Below, in pieces: positions 5,312 through 7,693 of a stretch of 7,693 bases of DNA. The translations under genes and the position numbers were made by a program. Under the pieces are notes generated by a model. It ran no database searches. It had not been told where the DNA came from and saw only the letters and a list, made by a program, of their open reading frames with translations. Each line of letters starts with the position of its first letter. The first letter of the stretch is position 1. The DNA comes from Limnohabitans sp. (GTDB lineage: Bacteria; Pseudomonadota; Gammaproteobacteria; Burkholderiales; Burkholderiaceae_C): contig VEQI01000154.1 of NCBI GenBank assembly GCA_018883305.1, positions 1 through 7,693 on the forward strand, read 5' to 3'.

Positions 5312-6297
5312 ATTTGCATCATTTCATCAAAGTCGCAGCGACCGTCTGTGCAACCCTTTTCGTCTGGAGCGCTCAGGCGCAGAGTTTTCCTCACAAACCC
5401 GTCACCTTGATGGTGCCCTACCCTGCGGGAGGCGTGTCTGATGTCATTGCCAGAACGCTGAACGTGACTCTGGCCAAGCACCTGGGGCAACCCGTGCTGG
5501 TGGAAAACCTGGGCGGCGCCAGTGGCGCCATCGCCGCACAAAAAGTGCTGAATGCGCCAGCCGACGGGCACCTCATTTTCCAAGGCGGTCCCAACGAACT
5601 GATCCTCGCCCCGATGGCCAACGCTGCCGTCAAGTACAAAAGTGAAGAATTCCGCCTGGTGCAAATGATCGCCATCAACCCGATGGCCGTGCTGGCACGC
5701 AAGGATCTTCCGGTCAACAACGGGGACGAACTGGTGGCCTTTGCCAAAAAATCTGCGTCAACAGGCACACCCATGACCTATGCCAGCGTCGGCCCTGGCT
5801 CGATGTATCACCTGCTGGGTGAGCATATGTCGAAATTGACCGGGGTCGATATGACCCACGTCCCTTACAAGGGCGGCGCACCTGCACAACAGGACTTGAT
5901 GGCCGGGTTGGTAGACATTTTCATGACGCCCTTTGGCAAGAGCCATGGCCAACTGGTGGATGAAGGCAAGCTGAAAGTGGTGGGGGTGCTGTCATCTGAA
6001 CGCCAGGAGATGTTCAAGAAGGCCCCCACGTTCAACGAGAGCAAAGCGCTGAAGGGGTTTGTCTTTGAAATGTGGTCAGGCTATTTTGTTCGCAAGGACA
6101 CGCCCGAAGCTGTCGTGCAAGCCTTGCACAAGGCCTTGAGCGAAGTTGCCCAAGACCCCGCTGTGCGCGCTGCCTTGGAAGCCCAGGCCATGATTGTTCC
6201 GCGCCCACAAGCTTTGTTGGCCATGAACAAGGTCTATGCAGACAACATCGCCCGTTACCGCGGCATCGCGCAATCCATGAACTTGCAACCTCAGTAA
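5308..6297 (+). CDS. Bug-family (TctC-like) solute-binding protein, translationally coupled to dadA
   Basis: A 329-residue periplasmic binding protein. A Sec signal peptide covers about residues 1-25 (hydrophobic VAATVCATLFVWSAQAQ). Family landmarks follow: FPHKPVTLMVPYPAGGVSDV (about 27-46), LGQPVLVENLGGASG, MTYASVGPGSMYHLLGEHM, then VPYKGGAPAQQDLMAGLVDI. The C-terminal helix region (EAVVQALHKALSEVAQDP) is also typical. Its ATG overlaps the dadA stop as ATGA with GAGAG about 6 bases upstream, so the two proteins are made together and both fall under the glycine riboswitch. The gene ends 31 bases before an intrinsic terminator. No TctA/TctB membrane genes are in view; it must borrow partners encoded elsewhere or serve as a sensor. 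The ligand is unknown; the context favours an amino acid or a product or precursor linked to DadA. It differs clearly in sequence from the other Bug protein in the window. Confidence 0.93.
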   Translation: MNLHHFIKVAATVCATLFVWSAQAQSFPHKPVTLMVPYPAGGVSDVIARTLNVTLAKHLGQPVLVENLGGASGAIAAQKVLNAPADGHLIFQGGPNELILAPMANAAVKYKSEEFRLVQMIAINPMAVLARKDLPVNNGDELVAFAKKSASTGTPMTYASVGPGSMYHLLGEHMSKLTGVDMTHVPYKGGAPAQQDLMAGLVDIFMTPFGKSHGQLVDEGKLKVVGVLSSERQEMFKKAPTFNESKALKGFVFEMWSGYFVRKDTPEAVVQALHKALSEVAQDPAVRAALEAQAMIVPRPQALLAMNKVYADNIARYRGIAQSMNLQPQ

Positions 6298-6328
6298 CGA
6301 AACTTCCAACAGATCGATATGACCATGG

Positions 6329-6349
6329 GGCACCTTCGGGTGCCTTTTT
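6329..6349 (+). terminator. Intrinsic terminator of the dadA-Bug operon
   Basis: A perfect 6-bp stem, GGCACC (6329-6334) and GGTGCC (6339-6344), closes a stable TTCG tetraloop and is followed directly by TTTTT (6345-6349). It lies 31 bases after the Bug stop codon. Confidence 0.92.
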
Positions 6350-6515
6350 GATGCAACTACAAGCGATCTTTGCCATCAAGCGGTTTTGAAAGGAAGGTTT
6401 GCTCAACCCGCGTGCATGGGTTGTGTGTGGGCGCCATATCCTCTTCGGTTTTGAGGTGCTGGGTAATTGGGATACAACAGTGTCAATCAAGCTTTAACCA
6501 GCACGCCCAAAAAGG

Positions 6516-6553
6516 AAAAAGCCTTCTAAATCATATGATTTAGAAGGCTTTTT
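6516..6553. terminator. Bidirectional terminator: perfect palindrome with 19-bp arms
   Basis: AAAAAGCCTTCTAAATCAT (6516-6534) is followed immediately by its exact reverse complement (6535-6553). Because both ends are A/T runs, the RNA from either strand is a GC-containing stem followed by U's. On the minus strand it lies 6 bases after the encoded CCA of tRNA-Asp and should end the gltX-tRNA transcript; on the plus strand it would back up the terminator at 6329-6349. Confidence 0.88.
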
Positions 6554-6559
6554 GTCTTT

Positions 6560-6636
6560 TGGCGGAGTGGACGGGGCTCGAACCCGCGACCCCCGGCGTG
6601 ACAGGCCGGTATTCTAACCAACTGAACTACCACTCC
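6560..6636 (-). tRNA. tRNA-Asp (GTC)
   Basis: The reverse strand folds as a standard tRNA. It has acceptor GGAGTGG/CCACTCC, a D-arm with GTTCAGTTGGTTAGAAT, anticodon stem CCGGC/GCCGG with loop CTGTCAC, and a T-arm with GGTTCGAGC. The anticodon GTC (6600-6602) reads aspartate codons, and the sequence is very close to E. coli tRNA-Asp. The CCA end is encoded (6560-6562). It is the last tRNA of the cluster. Confidence 0.96.
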
Positions 6637-6692
6637 GCGTGGTTGCAACGTTTGTGTGCTGTCTTGCGACCTCACACCAAGTGCTGCCAACT

Positions 6693-6768
6693 TGGCGACC
6701 CTACGGGGATTCGAACCCCGGTACTCACCGTGAAAGGGTGATGTCCTAGGCCTCTAGACGATAGGGTC
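6693..6768 (-). tRNA. tRNA-Glu (TTC)
   Basis: Acceptor GACCCTA/TAGGGTC, D-arm with GTCTAGAGGCCTAGGAC, anticodon loop CTTTCAC with anticodon TTC (6732-6734), and T-arm GGTTCGAAT identify tRNA-Glu. The CCA end is encoded (6693-6695). It lies between tRNA-Ala and tRNA-Asp, downstream of the gene for the enzyme that charges it. Confidence 0.96.
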
Positions 6769-6792
6769 ATAACCTGGACTTTTCGACACTTT

Positions 6793-6868
<76 letters not shown>

Positions 6869-6902
6869 GTTGGGTGTCGAGAGTGTGAGTATAACCCGAA
6901 AT

Positions 6903-7693
6903 TCAGACTTTGCTCAAACGAGCCAACACAATTTCCCTTTTTGACAGCGCCAGTACCGCATCCAGAGAAGGCGTTTGGGCCGTGCCCATCACCAGCACGC
7001 GCACAGGCATGGCCAATTGCGGCATCTTGAGTTGGCAGGCCGCCAGCGTTTCCTTGATGGCGGCCGCAATGACCGGCGTCTCCCAGGCACAGGCCTGCAG
7101 GCGCTGCACCAGTTGCGCAATGGCCGGACGGATAGCCTCCGTGACGTGTTTGGCCAACTCGTCTGCCGCCGGGGTGATGTCCACGTAAAACGCTCGCGCC
7201 CATTGCGCCAGGACCACCAGCGTGTCGCAGCGGTCTTTGAACAAATCACAGATGGCGCTCAAGCGTTCATCCGGCGTGATGCCCTCACGTTGCAAGAACG
7301 GTGTGACGTGTGCCGCCAGCGCATCGCCCGACAAAGCTTTCAGGTGCTGCGCATTCACCCAGCGCAACTTGGCATCATCGAACTGTGCAGCACTGCGCCC
7401 CAGGTGATCCAGACTGAACCATTGCAGAAATTGTTCACGCGAAAAAATTTCATCGTCGCCATGGCTCCAGCCCAGACGGGCCAGGTAGTTCACCATGGCG
7501 TCAGGCAAGTAGCCTTCGTCGCGATACTGCGTGACGGGCTTGGCGCCATTGCGCTTGCTCATCTTCTCGCCCTGTTCGTTCAGCACGGTGGGCAAGTGCG
7601 CATACACCGGCGGTTCAAAGCCCAGCGCGCGGAAGATGTTGATCTGGCGCGGCGTGTTGTTCACATGGTCGTCGCCACGGATCACATGGGTGA
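6903..7693 (-). CDS. gltX: Glutamyl-tRNA synthetase, C-terminal part (cut by window end)
   Basis: About the last 263 residues of GltX, the class I synthetase that charges tRNA-Glu with glutamate in the cytoplasm; the whole enzyme is usually near 465-480 residues. Visible from the window edge are THVIRGDDHVNNTPRQI, part of the catalytic Rossmann domain, then YAHLPTVLNEQGEKMSKRNG with the class I KMSKR signature (codons 7551-7565) that binds ATP. After that come GYLPDAMVNYLARLGWSHGD and the helical anticodon-binding region to the end at SKREIVLARLSKV. The reading frame continues past the right edge, so the GTG at 7685 is an internal Val, not the start. The gene is followed within 34 bases by tRNA-Ala, tRNA-Glu and tRNA-Asp on the same strand, probably in one transcript. 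The tRNA-Glu context supports GltX and not GlnRS. Confidence 0.96.
   Translation of the reverse strand, partial: THVIRGDDHVNNTPRQINIFRALGFEPPVYAHLPTVLNEQGEKMSKRNGAKPVTQYRDEGYLPDAMVNYLARLGWSHGDDEIFSREQFLQWFSLDHLGRSAAQFDDAKLRWVNAQHLKALSGDALAAHVTPFLQREGITPDERLSAICDLFKDRCDTLVVLAQWARAFYVDITPAADELAKHVTEAIRPAIAQLVQRLQACAWETPVIAAAIKETLAACQLKMPQLAMPVRVLVMGTAQTPSLDAVLALSKREIVLARLSKV

Noticed and set aside
6350..6515. Possible small gene or small RNA between the two terminators
   Set aside because: No open frame with a ribosome binding site, no good promoter and no conserved structure were seen on either strand.

Overview
The window looks like chromosome from a Gram-negative betaproteobacterium, most likely Burkholderiales of the Comamonadaceae type. 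This is inferred from the moderately high GC, the two orphan Bug-type (TctC family) periplasmic binding proteins, and a gltX gene followed by a tRNA cluster. No species can be named from sequence alone. There is no phage, IS element, CRISPR array or other classical mobile element in view.

Left part (1-2321): the 3' end of a TauD/TfdA-family 2-oxoglutarate dioxygenase runs rightward and overlaps tail-to-tail a leftward Bug solute-binding protein gene. Divergent from the latter is an exported two-domain rhodanese-like protein in which only the second domain keeps the catalytic cysteine.

Middle part (2322-3600): this is a decaying leftward gene group. It holds the C-terminal end of a GntR/FadR-type (FCD) regulator with no intact upstream part, a family 3 solute-binding protein without signal peptide whose ATG overlaps the regulator's stop codon, and a frameshifted, truncated N-terminal fragment of a lactonase (6-phosphogluconolactonase-like beta-propeller) gene. 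The two fragments are remnants with no complete reading frame.

Central operon (about 3660-6349): the best regulatory find is a tandem glycine riboswitch (about 3710-3886) in the leader of a two-gene operon. The operon contains a DadA-type D-amino acid dehydrogenase and a second Bug binding protein joined by an ATGA stop/start overlap, and it ends at a clean intrinsic terminator (6329-6349). The arrangement suggests a glycine-responsive unit pairing amino acid oxidation in the cell with capture of an unknown solute in the periplasm.

Right part (6516-7693): on the minus strand, the C-terminal half of glutamyl-tRNA synthetase (gltX, running off the window end) is followed by tRNA-Ala(GGC), tRNA-Glu(TTC) and tRNA-Asp(GTC). 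The cluster ends at a perfect 19-bp-arm palindrome that can act as a terminator in both directions. The synthetase therefore sits directly upstream of its own tRNA substrate gene.
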